Made by a program: the position numbers and the translations under genes
The notes under the pieces: model-generated
What the model saw: only the letters and a program-made list of their open reading frames with translations
Databases searched by the model: none
What the model was told of the DNA's origin: nothing
Assembly (NCBI RefSeq): GCF_000011065.1
Contig: NC_004663.1
Span: 248,001 to 312,000, forward strand
Reading direction: 5' to 3'
Length of the DNA stretch: 64,000 nt
DNA from: Bacteroides thetaiotaomicron VPI-5482
GTDB lineage: Bacteria > Bacteroidota > Bacteroidia > Bacteroidales > Bacteroidaceae
Part shown: positions 7,925-16,305 of the stretch, piece after piece
Layout of the letters: every line of letters begins with the position of its first letter
How positions within the stretch are numbered: position 1 is the stretch's first letter

Positions 7925-8381
7925 ACTCTTTGATATTGCTATGTTCTACATACTTTGAGTATTCCACCTATGGAGTAAACGGAAGTGAACCATTGCCAAC
8001 CTTTGTCAACCCTGTGCACGATATAACGCTTTTTGCCTATCAGCTTCAAATCTGTCCTTCATCGTAACCACTCGTAAACCCTTGTCAACTACGTTCACGA
8101 TATGACAAAATAAAAGCTCCGCAAATTCTCCACGATAGAAATACGCTGCAAAAATATGTGGAAAATCGGGAACTGCCAAAAAGTACTCAGAAAGTGTTAA
8201 AAATCAAAGAGCATTGAAAATCAATACTTTATGGTTAGTTAGTCATAGTAAGTTATGGTTAGTTATAAGGCTCTAAATACATAAAATAGTAATTGTAGAG
8301 TCATCTTATTGTAATCTAGAAAAGGGAACTTTGCATAACGAAAAACAAATAAATAAGAAATAAACTAATAATGATAGCCTC
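7925..8381. other. Element-chromosome junction region
   Basis: These 457 bp carry no gene. They hold an imperfect direct repeat of about 43 bp (7986-8028 and 8064-8106; shared parts AACCA, TTGTCAAC and CACGATAT) and a perfect 13-bp direct repeat TTATGGTTAGTTA at 8229-8241 and 8253-8265. The first pair is suited to integrase arm or excisionase sites. The second may be near the recombination core. The remaining 8266-8381 should contain the promoter of the 8382 gene, but no perfect -7 box is visible. Confidence 0.5.
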
Positions 8382-9509
8382 ATGAAATTTTTATTTATTG
8401 TACAAGGCGAGGGTAGGGGACACTTGACACAAGCTATTACCCTTGAAGAAATGTTGTTGCGTAATGGACATGAAGTAGTGGAAGTATTAGTCGGTGAGAG
8501 TTCATCACGTATCTTGCCCGGATTTTTTAACCGGAATATACAGGCACCGGTCAAACGTTTTATCAGTCCTAATTTCTTGCCTGCGGCAGATAATAAACGA
8601 GCGAATCTAAAGAAAAGCTTTACTTACAATTTACTGCGTATTCCGGAATATTTTCGCAGTATGTGCTATATTAATCAGCGGATTAAGGAGACGGGGGCGG
8701 AAGTAGTGATCAACTTCTACGAGCTTCTGACGGGACTTACCTACGCACTCTTTCGTCCCTCCGTTCCATATGTCTGCGTCGGACACCAATACTTGTTTTT
8801 ACATCAGAATTTTGAATTTCCGGATAAAAACTCTTTTGAATTGCGGATGCTGCGTTTCTTCACCAAGATGACAGCTGTTAGATCTTCGAAGAAACTTGCT
8901 TTATCTTTCAATGATATGGAACCGGACAGGGGACAACAAGTGGTGGTAGTTCCTCCTTTAATTCGGCAGGAAGTAACTGCTATTCAACCGGAAGAAGGAA
9001 ATTATATTCATGGATATATGGTAAATTCCGGTTTTGCAGATAGTGTGGAGGAATTTCATACGATATATCCGGAAGTTCCTTTGAGGTTTTTCTGGGACAA
9101 AGCAGATGCAGAGGAGGTGACCCGGATTGACGAAACACTAAGTTTCTATCAGATAGATGATGTGAAGTTTCTTAATGGGATGGCCGGTTGTCGCGCTTAT
9201 GCTACCACTGCCGGGTTCGAATCTATCTGTGAAGCAATGTATCTGGGAAAACCTGTATTGATGGTTCCGGCACATATTGAGCAGGATTGTAATGCCCATG
9301 ATGCAATGAGGGCAGGAGCCGGAATTATCAGTGATTCTTTTGATTTGAAGCCTTTACTCCGTTTTGCCGGAACGTATTCTCCTAATCGTACTTTCGTTCG
9401 TTGGGTACGTAGCGGTGAACGACGTATTATTCTGGAACTGGAAAAACTGGCTGCATCACAATCAGCAATTACTTCAATACCAACATTTACTAATTATTTA
9501 CCGATATGA
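8382..9509 (+). CDS. GT-B type glycosyltransferase (MurG-like)
   Basis: The 375-residue protein starts with a Gly-rich GT-B loop (VQGEGRGHLTQA, residues 7-18). The C-terminal half has a nucleotide-sugar binding pattern (GFESICEAMYLGKPVLMVP), as in MurG/UDP-glucuronosyltransferase folds. It probably transfers a sugar to a lipid or cell-surface acceptor; donor and acceptor cannot be read. It is the first chromosomal gene past the mobile element. Its last codons overlap the ATG of the next small gene by 4 bp (ATGA), so translation is coupled. Confidence 0.8.
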   Translation: MKFLFIVQGEGRGHLTQAITLEEMLLRNGHEVVEVLVGESSSRILPGFFNRNIQAPVKRFISPNFLPAADNKRANLKKSFTYNLLRIPEYFRSMCYINQRIKETGAEVVINFYELLTGLTYALFRPSVPYVCVGHQYLFLHQNFEFPDKNSFELRMLRFFTKMTAVRSSKKLALSFNDMEPDRGQQVVVVPPLIRQEVTAIQPEEGNYIHGYMVNSGFADSVEEFHTIYPEVPLRFFWDKADAEEVTRIDETLSFYQIDDVKFLNGMAGCRAYATTAGFESICEAMYLGKPVLMVPAHIEQDCNAHDAMRAGAGIISDSFDLKPLLRFAGTYSPNRTFVRWVRSGERRIILELEKLAASQSAITSIPTFTNYLPI

Positions 9510-9688
9510 AACTGAATAAAACAGATTATGTACTTGAGCGGGCGTCAGACGGCGGATATTATGCCTGGTTGACTGTGAATATGCAATGTAATGCTTACGG
9601 AGAGTCTCCTGAAGAAGCTGTGCTGAATTTGCAGGAAACAATGAATGAAATGATAGATGAGATGTATATGGTAGAAGAGTTTATTTAA
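9506..9688 (+). CDS. Small HicB-like protein
   Basis: The 60-residue protein has the HicB-antitoxin fold pattern: a strand with DGGYYAWL, a second strand, then GESPEEAVLNLQETMNEMIDE as the helix. No HicA toxin and no DNA-binding C-terminus are present, so this is an orphan HicB-like domain rather than a toxin-antitoxin pair. It overlaps the glycosyltransferase by 4 bp and is probably made with it. Confidence 0.65.
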   Translation: MKLNKTDYVLERASDGGYYAWLTVNMQCNAYGESPEEAVLNLQETMNEMIDEMYMVEEFI

Positions 9689-9690
9689 TG

Positions 9691-9776
9691 GATAATGGAA
9701 AATGGATAATGGATAATGGAGAATTGATGATGCCATTCTGCATAGAGATTTTCCATTATCCATTTTTCATTATCTA
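9691..9776. repeat. Long inverted repeat of ATGGATA units (intergenic hairpin)
   Basis: Left arm (9691-9719) is built of GATAATGGA/AAATGGATAATGG units and the right arm (9748-9776) of their complement (TTTTCCATTATCCA). It lies between convergent gene ends and can act as a bidirectional terminator. Similar simple hairpins occur elsewhere in the window (43268-43374). Confidence 0.65.
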
Positions 9777-9777
9777 T

Positions 9778-11934
9778 TTATTCAATACTCAGTTCATCAA
9801 TAATGTGGGAGGCTCCTGCATATTTATCGATAATAAATAAGGTATAGCGGATATCTACACAGGCGGCACGTTGTGAGGAGGGGCGGAAAGCGATGTCTCC
9901 GGTCAGCCCTTCATAGTTGCGGTCGAAAGCTGTGCCCACTAGTTGTCCTTTGCTATTGAATACCGGACTGCCGGAGTTTCCTCCTGTATTATCAGTATTA
10001 ACAATAAAGCAGACAGGCATTTCACCGTCTTTACCATAGCGTCCATAGTCTCTGGCTTTATATAGTTCCTTCAACTTCTGCGGAACTACAAATTCCCAGT
10101 TTCCTGGATCTTCCTTCTCCATAACTCCTTTGAGTGTAGTATGAGCGTCATAAACTACTCCGTCGGCAGGTTCGTAAGAAAGTACCTGTCCGTAAGTCAG
10201 TCGTAAGGTTGAATTGGCGTCCGGATAGATAGGCATTCCTTTTTCCTGTCTCATGTCCATCATTCCTTTTACCCATACCTTATGAGCAGCGTCGTAGTTC
10301 TGATTAGCCTCTTTCATGGCAATGGCAGTTTTCAATATTCCATCTGTGATGGAGTATTTGAAAAGTACCATCCAGTCATGACCTATCTTATATAAGCTTG
10401 GTTTTTTGATAAACTTTTCAAAGTTCTTGGGATTACCAAAAATCGAATATTCAAAACAAGCATCTACAAATGAATCTATATTTCCTTTGAAACGTGAGTT
10501 TATGATCTCGAAAATATTGATTCGTTGTTCCTCCGGAATGTAGCTGGCATAAGTTTGCAGCATGGTTTTGGCAACCATTCGCTCTACTTCCGGGAAGGGA
10601 ACGGAGGCAAAGTATTTTTCACCGGCTTGTTTCAGATTTTCGGTAGCTGTTTTTATTTGTTCTTTGTTTTTTGACTTAAGGGCAGTGACCATTTCTGTTG
10701 TAGAAGGGAGGCGCATAAAGTCAAGTGCTGTGACAAGTGCTTCGTTAAGGGCTTGCTGGTGATAGAGTGCATCCCGTCGATGAGCAACGATAGAACGTAT
10801 TTCATCAAATGCCTTCTGATAAGAATCATCACCTTTTTCGCGGCCACGGGCCAAGAGTTCTTCTTGTTGTTTACGCTTGGTATCCAGTACTTTGAGACGT
10901 ACTAATCCTTCGTTCATACCAATTGCATTTTTCCAGTAATTGGCTGAAGATGCATACTTACTTGCATAATGGATTCGTACGGCAGGATCTTTCAGCATCT
11001 GCTCCATCAGAACTTTCTGACGGGCACCGCGTACATGTTGACGCATAAAGTTGGTAGTCTGCATACGCTCTTCCACTTCATCGGAAATCATATATCGCCA
11101 GTTACGTCCCGGGAATCCCATAACAAAGGTGAAGTCACCTTCCTGTACTCCGGCAATGCTGATTTTCAAATGTTTTTTGACCTGCAAAGGAACATTGTCT
11201 CTAGAATATGCGGCAGGTTTGCCGTTTTTATCAGCATAGATGCGGAAGAGGGAAAAATCTCCGGTATGGCGGGGCCACATCCAGTTGTCTGTGTCGGCTC
11301 CGAATTTACCAATAGAAGAGGGGGGAGCACCTACCATGCGAATATCGCTGTATACGGTCTTTACAAACATATAATATTTATTTCCTCCGTAAAAAGCTTT
11401 AAGTTCAAGTTTGGTTGCAGGGGTGACTTCTATATTTTCATCTTTAGCGAAGCGTTCTGCCACTTTGCTCAGGTAACTTGGCGACAAATAATTAGTACCA
11501 TTCGGATCTTCATCTTTTTTCAACTGATCGTTTACGTAACTGGTTACATCAAGGATACGGTCGATAAAAGTGACGGTCAATCCCGGTGTGGGAAGTTCTG
11601 CATCACGGTTCATGGCCCAGAATCCTTCTGTCAGGTAATCATGCTCTACATTACTATGTTGTTGGATAGCTCCGTAACCACAATGATGATTGGTGAGTAC
11701 CAGTCCTTCAGAAGAAATGACTTCTCCGGTACATCCGCCACCGAAGTGTACAACAGCATCTTTCAGAGAGATGCTATTGGCATTATATACCTCTTCAACA
11801 GGAATCTCCAGACCGAGTTCCCGCATGGCAACTGCATTTTGTGCTTTCAGGTCAGTTAGCATCCACATACCTTCATCGGCGTGGATGCTAAGAGTTGCCA
11901 GTGAAAAAATAGCAAATATAATTTGTTTTCTCAT
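9778..11934 (-). CDS. S46 dipeptidyl-peptidase, DPP11 type (Asp/Glu-specific)
   Basis: The 718-residue enzyme has a signal peptide followed by the family start ADEGMW, the His motif TNHHCGY (about 81-87), the Asp region WPRHTGDFS and the Ser motif GGNSGSP (Ser654). It would remove dipeptides from peptide N-termini in the periplasm. In this family the residue 18 after the catalytic Ser sets P1 specificity; here it is Arg672 (AFDRN), as in DPP11, which cuts after Asp or Glu. Its ATG touches the stop codon of the upstream paralogue (no gap), so the pair is translated from one message. The specificity call relies on remembered P. gingivalis numbering. Confidence 0.9.
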   Translation of the reverse strand: MRKQIIFAIFSLATLSIHADEGMWMLTDLKAQNAVAMRELGLEIPVEEVYNANSISLKDAVVHFGGGCTGEVISSEGLVLTNHHCGYGAIQQHSNVEHDYLTEGFWAMNRDAELPTPGLTVTFIDRILDVTSYVNDQLKKDEDPNGTNYLSPSYLSKVAERFAKDENIEVTPATKLELKAFYGGNKYYMFVKTVYSDIRMVGAPPSSIGKFGADTDNWMWPRHTGDFSLFRIYADKNGKPAAYSRDNVPLQVKKHLKISIAGVQEGDFTFVMGFPGRNWRYMISDEVEERMQTTNFMRQHVRGARQKVLMEQMLKDPAVRIHYASKYASSANYWKNAIGMNEGLVRLKVLDTKRKQQEELLARGREKGDDSYQKAFDEIRSIVAHRRDALYHQQALNEALVTALDFMRLPSTTEMVTALKSKNKEQIKTATENLKQAGEKYFASVPFPEVERMVAKTMLQTYASYIPEEQRINIFEIINSRFKGNIDSFVDACFEYSIFGNPKNFEKFIKKPSLYKIGHDWMVLFKYSITDGILKTAIAMKEANQNYDAAHKVWVKGMMDMRQEKGMPIYPDANSTLRLTYGQVLSYEPADGVVYDAHTTLKGVMEKEDPGNWEFVVPQKLKELYKARDYGRYGKDGEMPVCFIVNTDNTGGNSGSPVFNSKGQLVGTAFDRNYEGLTGDIAFRPSSQRAACVDIRYTLFIIDKYAGASHIIDELSIE

Positions 11935-14094
11935 TTATTCTACGATAGTCATTTCATTAATCAGATGGCCGCAGTTTCCTAATTTCTCAAGGATAAACAG
12001 GACGTAGCGGATATCAAGGTTGATACAACGTTGCAAGTTGTTATCAAAGTTAATATCACCACTCAGAGATTCCCAGTTACCATCGAATGCACAGCCGATC
12101 AATTCTCCGTTTTCGTTCAATACTGGACTACCGGAGTTACCACCGGTAATGTCATTGGTTGACAGGAAGCAGACAGGCATATCACCGTTAGGTAATGCAT
12201 AACGACCGTAGTCTTTCTTTTCTATAAGTTCTTTCAACTTGGCCGGTACCACAAATTCGCGGTCTTCCGGATTTTCTTTTTCAAGAATACCTTTTGTTGT
12301 TGTGTAATAGTTATAGTGTACACCATCTTTCGGATCATATGGTTTTACGTTACCATAGGTCAGGCGAATGGTGAAGTTTGCGTCCGGATATGAAGGAACA
12401 GGCAATTTCATTTCACCTAAACCGCGGATGTAAGTTTTGTGGAGCAGAGCAAGTTCTTTGTCTAGCTCTTTTAGCTGATCAAGGAGATTGCCGTATTGAT
12501 CGTATTTGGATTGGGCATATTGCAAAGCCAGATCCTCATCAATAGCTTTTACTGTCGGCTTTTTGAGGAATTTATCAAAGTTAGCCTGATTGGCAAAAAT
12601 AGACTTATCGTACATATCGTCTACGAACTTGTTGTAATCTCCTTTATATTTTTGCTCGATCACTTTATAGATAGCAGGGCGTTGGTTTGCCGGAATCATT
12701 TCTGCATAGAGAGGAAGCAGTGCTTTAGCTACTTTGCGGTCTACTTCATGATCATAGTCTTTGTTATGGATGCTTTTGAAGTTTTCTTTCAGACCTTCCA
12801 GACGAACTTTGATCAGAGAGTCGTTTTTATCAACCAAAGCTTCCCGTGTTTTAGTTAACATTGAGTTACCAAATTCGATAGCTCCGAAGAAAACTTCAGT
12901 CAGGCAAGTCAGTTGATAATTGAGAGGAGCTGTTTGTGCTACCAGATCATCGATCTTTTTCACAACATTGGCATATTCGGTATTGTTTTGTGCCTTTGCA
13001 TATTCAGCAAATTTAGCTTCCTGTTCTGCTTTAGTGCCCAATACGTCATTGTCAATGATCGCTTTGTTCATTCCGATCGAGTTTTTCCAGTAGTTACTGG
13101 AGCCTGCATATTTGTTTGCATACTGAATACGGATTTTATCGCTGGCGTTCATCACTTCTTTCAAAACAGCCAGGCGTGCACCACGAATGCGGATACGCGG
13201 TTCATTGGTTGACTCCATGCGTTCTTTTACTTCTGACACAGTCAGATAACGGCTGGTTCTTCCGGGGAATCCCATGATCATTGCATAGTCTCCTTCTTTT
13301 AAACCTTTGATGGAGATTGACAGATGTTTCTTCGTTTTCAGCGGAGTATTGCTTGCGCTGTATTCAGCCGGCTCTCCGTTGGCATCTGCATAGATACGGA
13401 ACATGGAGAAGTCACCGGTATGACGGGGCCACATCCAGTTGTCTGTTTCGCCACCGAATTTACCTACTGAAGAAGGAGGAGCGGCAACCATACGTACATC
13501 CGGATATATTTTCTTGTAGAACAGGTAGAATTTGTTTCCTGCGTAGAAAGGAAGGGCTTGCGGTACAATTCCTTTCTTATCTTTCAGGTCACTTTTTTCA
13601 TAGAGTTCTTTAGCCAGTCCTTCAAGGAAAGCACCGGTGAATGACTGGGATTCTGTAATCTCTTTGGCGGCGATTTTAGCATTCACAATATCTGTTATAT
13701 CTTCGATACGTTCGATGAAGGTGAACTTTAGTCCCGGAGTAGGAAGTTCCTGATCTCTGGATGTAGCCCAAAAGCCATCTGTCAGATAATCGTGTTCTAC
13801 ACTACTGTGTTGCTGGATAGAAGAATAACCGCAGTGATGGTTAGTCAGGATCAAGCCTTCCGGTGAAATGATTTCTCCTGTACATCCTCCTCCGAATATA
13901 CCGACTGCATCTTTCAAAGAGACACCATTGGGATTATATAAATCCTGGGCTTCCAGTTTTAATCCTTGTTTCTTCATCATATCTATGGAATGTTGCTGTT
14001 GCATTAGTTGCAATAACCACATACCTTCGTCCGCTTTTACGGTACATACCAGCAGCGCTGTCAGCGCTAATAAATAAAGTCTTAGTCTGTTCAT
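11935..14094 (-). CDS. S46 dipeptidyl-peptidase, DPP7 type (hydrophobic P1)
   Basis: The 719-residue paralogue of the next gene has a signal peptide, mature start ADEGMW, His motif TNHHCGY (about 84-90), WPRHTGDFS, and GGNSGSP with Ser654. At the specificity position it has Gly672 (AFDGN), as in DPP7, which prefers hydrophobic or aliphatic residues. It lies 31 bp after the chuR stop, so chuR, this gene and the DPP11-type gene probably form one operon. The pair arose by tandem duplication and covers complementary peptide sets. Confidence 0.9.
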   Translation of the reverse strand: MNRLRLYLLALTALLVCTVKADEGMWLLQLMQQQHSIDMMKKQGLKLEAQDLYNPNGVSLKDAVGIFGGGCTGEIISPEGLILTNHHCGYSSIQQHSSVEHDYLTDGFWATSRDQELPTPGLKFTFIERIEDITDIVNAKIAAKEITESQSFTGAFLEGLAKELYEKSDLKDKKGIVPQALPFYAGNKFYLFYKKIYPDVRMVAAPPSSVGKFGGETDNWMWPRHTGDFSMFRIYADANGEPAEYSASNTPLKTKKHLSISIKGLKEGDYAMIMGFPGRTSRYLTVSEVKERMESTNEPRIRIRGARLAVLKEVMNASDKIRIQYANKYAGSSNYWKNSIGMNKAIIDNDVLGTKAEQEAKFAEYAKAQNNTEYANVVKKIDDLVAQTAPLNYQLTCLTEVFFGAIEFGNSMLTKTREALVDKNDSLIKVRLEGLKENFKSIHNKDYDHEVDRKVAKALLPLYAEMIPANQRPAIYKVIEQKYKGDYNKFVDDMYDKSIFANQANFDKFLKKPTVKAIDEDLALQYAQSKYDQYGNLLDQLKELDKELALLHKTYIRGLGEMKLPVPSYPDANFTIRLTYGNVKPYDPKDGVHYNYYTTTKGILEKENPEDREFVVPAKLKELIEKKDYGRYALPNGDMPVCFLSTNDITGGNSGSPVLNENGELIGCAFDGNWESLSGDINFDNNLQRCINLDIRYVLFILEKLGNCGHLINEMTIVE

Positions 14095-14125
14095 TACTTT
14101 ATGATAACAATTATAAATTATGATG

Positions 14126-15370
14126 TTAATATTCTATTTTTAAACTTCCGTCTTTTAGTGCTTTCATGATGTTGGCAGGAGCCTGTTGATTCATTAATTC
14201 TTTTTTCATGAAATCCATATAGGGAGCTACATGCTGAAAGTATTGGTAATATCCTTTGCACAGATAGTTCAGACCGGGTTCGCCGTCCGCTGTCCGACTG
14301 AAGCGGTTCTTTGGACATTCTCCGTTGCAGGCAAATAGAAAGTCGCACTCCTTGCATTGGGTTGGGAGTGATTGGTATTTCATTGTTCCGAAGTTATGCT
14401 GTCGTTCACTATGCATCATTTCCACCAAAGTTTGGCTATAGATATTTCCCAATTTATATTCCGGGAATACGAAGTGGTCACAAGAGTATACGTCTCCGTT
14501 GAATTCCATAACGCCGGCATGTCCGCAATGCTTCGCCATTGTACATACGCCCGGTTGCTCGCCCATCCAGTTAGCCAATGTGGAATCGAATATCTGTATG
14601 AAGAATTTGCCCACATCTTCTTTTACCCATTCATCAAAAATTGTACAGAGAAAGTTACCCCATTGTTCCGGACTTACGGAAAAATCAGCCAATGCCCCTT
14701 CTTTACCTTCTGCCAGAGAGGCAAGATGACGACCGTCCTGATGTGAAACAATGCGTTCAACAATCGGAGCGAACTGAATATAATGGCAATCTATTTCTTT
14801 GAAGAAATTATAAAAGTCTAATGGATATTCGGCATTGAAATCGTTCACAACAGCCATAGCGTTCCATTCTACTCCATGTTTTTTCAGGAGATTGATCCCT
14901 TGCATCACTTTGACGAAAGAAGGTTTGCCCATCTTATTTTTGCGATATTCGTCATGAAACTCTTGCGGGCCATCAATGGAAACCCCTACCAGCCAGTTGT
15001 TTTCACGGAAGAACTCGCACCATTCGTCTGTAAGCAAGGTTCCATTCGTCTGGATACAATTGTCAATCGTACGTCCGCGGGCGTATTTCTTTTGCAGCTC
15101 CATCGCCTTTTTATAAAAAGAAAGCGGACGCATCAGCGTTTCTCCACCGTGCCAGGTAAAAAGCACTTGAGGCATGGTTTGAGAGTTGATATACTCGTCG
15201 ATAAACTTTTCCAGTAGCTCATCGCTCATTACATGTTTCGGGTTTTCTTTGTATAGATTCGCCTTTTCCAAATAATAGCAGTATTCGCATGCGAGGTTGC
15301 ATACGGCTCCCACGGGCTTTACCATGACATAAAGCGGTTTGGCAAAAGGTGCATAAGTTGTTGCTTTCAT
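14126..15370 (-). CDS. chuR: Anaerobic sulfatase-maturating enzyme (radical SAM)
   Basis: The 414-residue enzyme converts the active-site Ser or Cys of sulfatases to formylglycine in the cytoplasm. The radical SAM cluster motif CNLACEYC is at residues 24-31 (Cys24, 28, 31). The C-terminal SPASM-type auxiliary-cluster Cys are seen in CTMAKHCGHAG, YSCDHF and CKECDFLFACNGECPKNRF. Length and sequence fit the characterised B. thetaiotaomicron enzyme (ChuR, BT0238) as I remember it. A -7 box TAAATTTG lies at 15376-15383, just 5 bp before the ATG, which implies an extremely short leader or none. Downstream are the two S46 peptidases. Confidence 0.93.
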   Translation of the reverse strand: MKATTYAPFAKPLYVMVKPVGAVCNLACEYCYYLEKANLYKENPKHVMSDELLEKFIDEYINSQTMPQVLFTWHGGETLMRPLSFYKKAMELQKKYARGRTIDNCIQTNGTLLTDEWCEFFRENNWLVGVSIDGPQEFHDEYRKNKMGKPSFVKVMQGINLLKKHGVEWNAMAVVNDFNAEYPLDFYNFFKEIDCHYIQFAPIVERIVSHQDGRHLASLAEGKEGALADFSVSPEQWGNFLCTIFDEWVKEDVGKFFIQIFDSTLANWMGEQPGVCTMAKHCGHAGVMEFNGDVYSCDHFVFPEYKLGNIYSQTLVEMMHSERQHNFGTMKYQSLPTQCKECDFLFACNGECPKNRFSRTADGEPGLNYLCKGYYQYFQHVAPYMDFMKKELMNQQAPANIMKALKDGSLKIEY

Positions 15371-15375
15371 GACTG

Positions 15376-15383
15376 CAAATTTA
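15376..15383 (-). promoter_or_regulatory. Candidate -7 box (TAAATTTG) of chuR
   Basis: A perfect TAnnTTTG on the minus strand ends 5 bp before the chuR ATG. If it is used, the message would start at or inside the start codon. No clear -33 element is seen. Confidence 0.4.
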
Positions 15384-15498
15384 GATAAACTAAATGAAAA
15401 AAATGATCTCCCACCTCTGTTTATAAGGATTATTAAAGAAAAGAGTCTTACAAGTTTTAAATATTGATAAAATGTTTCTTTTAAGTCCGAATCAGTTG

Positions 15499-15506
15499 TA
15501 CCTTTG
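15499..15506 (+). promoter_or_regulatory. -7 box (TACCTTTG) for the 15528 gene
   Basis: A perfect TAnnTTTG 21 bp before the chosen start, with a TTTC-type -33 about 20 bp upstream (TGTTTC, 15473-15478). This placement supports the ATG at 15528 rather than 15504, since 15504 lies inside the box. Confidence 0.55.
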
Positions 15507-15527
15507 TACCCAGAATTTAATGAAACA

Positions 15528-16262
15528 ATGAACGTGAATAAGATTTTGCCTTTTGTGCTTTTGCTTCCCTTTCTAGCTTCGTGTACTCATAAGTATAAGA
15601 TAGAAGGAACATCTTCAGTAAATGGTCTGGATGGAAAAATGTTATATCTGAAGACTTTGAGGGATGGAGAATGGACAAAACTGGACTCGGCTGAAGTAGT
15701 GCATGGATCATTTTCAATGAAAGGGAAAATCGATTCTGTACAAATGACAACACTTTATATGGATGACGAAAGTGTCATGCCGGTTGTGTTGGAAAGTGGC
15801 AAGATCGTTATTACCATTAGCAATACCGACCTTAAAGCGGTTGGAACTCCTTTGAACACAGCATTGTATGACTTTATTGCAAAGAAGAATGCAATGGAAG
15901 AAAGCATCGGTGAACTGGAAAGAAAAGAAACCCGTATGGTGATGGATGGCGCTGATCTGGAAGAAGTTCATGAACAGTTACTTGCAGAAGGAGATTCACT
16001 GATGAAAGCGATGAATCAATATGTCAAGACTTTCATCTCGGATAATTATGAAAATGTATTAGGACCTAATGTATTTATAATGCTTTGCAGCTCTTTGCCA
16101 TATCCTATTATGACTCCACAAATAGATGATATAATAAAGGATGCTCCCTATTCTTTTAAGAGTAATAAGATGGTGCGAGAGTTCTTGACGAAGGCCAAAG
16201 AGAACATGCAATTGATAGAAGAGCATCAACGGATGCAACAAAATGTAGGTTCGAAGAAATAA
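15528..16262 (+). CDS. DUF4369-type lipoprotein
   Basis: The 244-residue protein starts MNVNKILPFVLLLPFLASC, a lipoprotein signal with a lipobox Cys. The next 100 residues have the DUF4369 pattern (KIEGT...GKMLYLKTLRDGEWTKLDSAEV...GSFSMKGKID), the N-terminal domain of many Bacteroides thiol-disulfide proteins. No thioredoxin domain follows; the rest is helical. The protein would sit on the periplasmic face of a membrane. An ATG at 15504 is in frame, but it lies in the -7 box and would block the signal peptide. Confidence 0.7.
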   Translation: MNVNKILPFVLLLPFLASCTHKYKIEGTSSVNGLDGKMLYLKTLRDGEWTKLDSAEVVHGSFSMKGKIDSVQMTTLYMDDESVMPVVLESGKIVITISNTDLKAVGTPLNTALYDFIAKKNAMEESIGELERKETRMVMDGADLEEVHEQLLAEGDSLMKAMNQYVKTFISDNYENVLGPNVFIMLCSSLPYPIMTPQIDDIIKDAPYSFKSNKMVREFLTKAKENMQLIEEHQRMQQNVGSKK

Positions 16263-16263
16263 A

Positions 16264-16300
16264 TCTTGAGTTTTTTGCGTATTTTTGCATAAAACTCAAG
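16264..16300 (+). promoter_or_regulatory. Promoter inside a hairpin before the TPR regulator
   Basis: An inverted repeat with 10-bp arms (CTTGAGTTTT and AAAACTCAAG) spans this gap. It encloses a perfect -7 box TATTTTTG (16281-16288), 18 bp before the next gene's ATG. It may be the upstream gene's terminator, an operator, or both. Confidence 0.5.
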
Positions 16301-16305
16301 ATAAG

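Larger units (their letters stand above)
1..8270. mobile_element. Integrative mobilizable element, NBU type (right part; left end outside window)
   Basis: Seven leftward genes form a module: four-HTH zinc-finger protein, tyrosine integrase, small membrane protein, excisionase-like HTH protein, DUF3987 ATPase, toprim primase-like protein and MobV relaxase. The order resembles the known NBU1 layout (intN1, orf2x, orf3, prmN1, oriT, mobN1). No transfer (tra) genes are visible, so movement probably depends on a helper conjugative element. The right boundary is inferred to lie between about 8110 and 8280, because the next gene (8382) is an ordinary chromosomal glycosyltransferase on the other strand. 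No tRNA gene lies at the junction, so integration is not into a tRNA on this side. The exact att core cannot be set without the left end. Confidence 0.85.

Noticed and set aside
8266..8381. tRNA gene as an integration target
   Set aside because: No cloverleaf or CCA-like 3' end can be seen near the junction.
9506..9688. HicAB toxin-antitoxin pair
   Set aside because: No HicA-like frame is adjacent on either side.
10969..11859. 296-residue opposite-strand frame in the DPP11-type gene
   Set aside because: Shadow of a conserved coding region; no start context.
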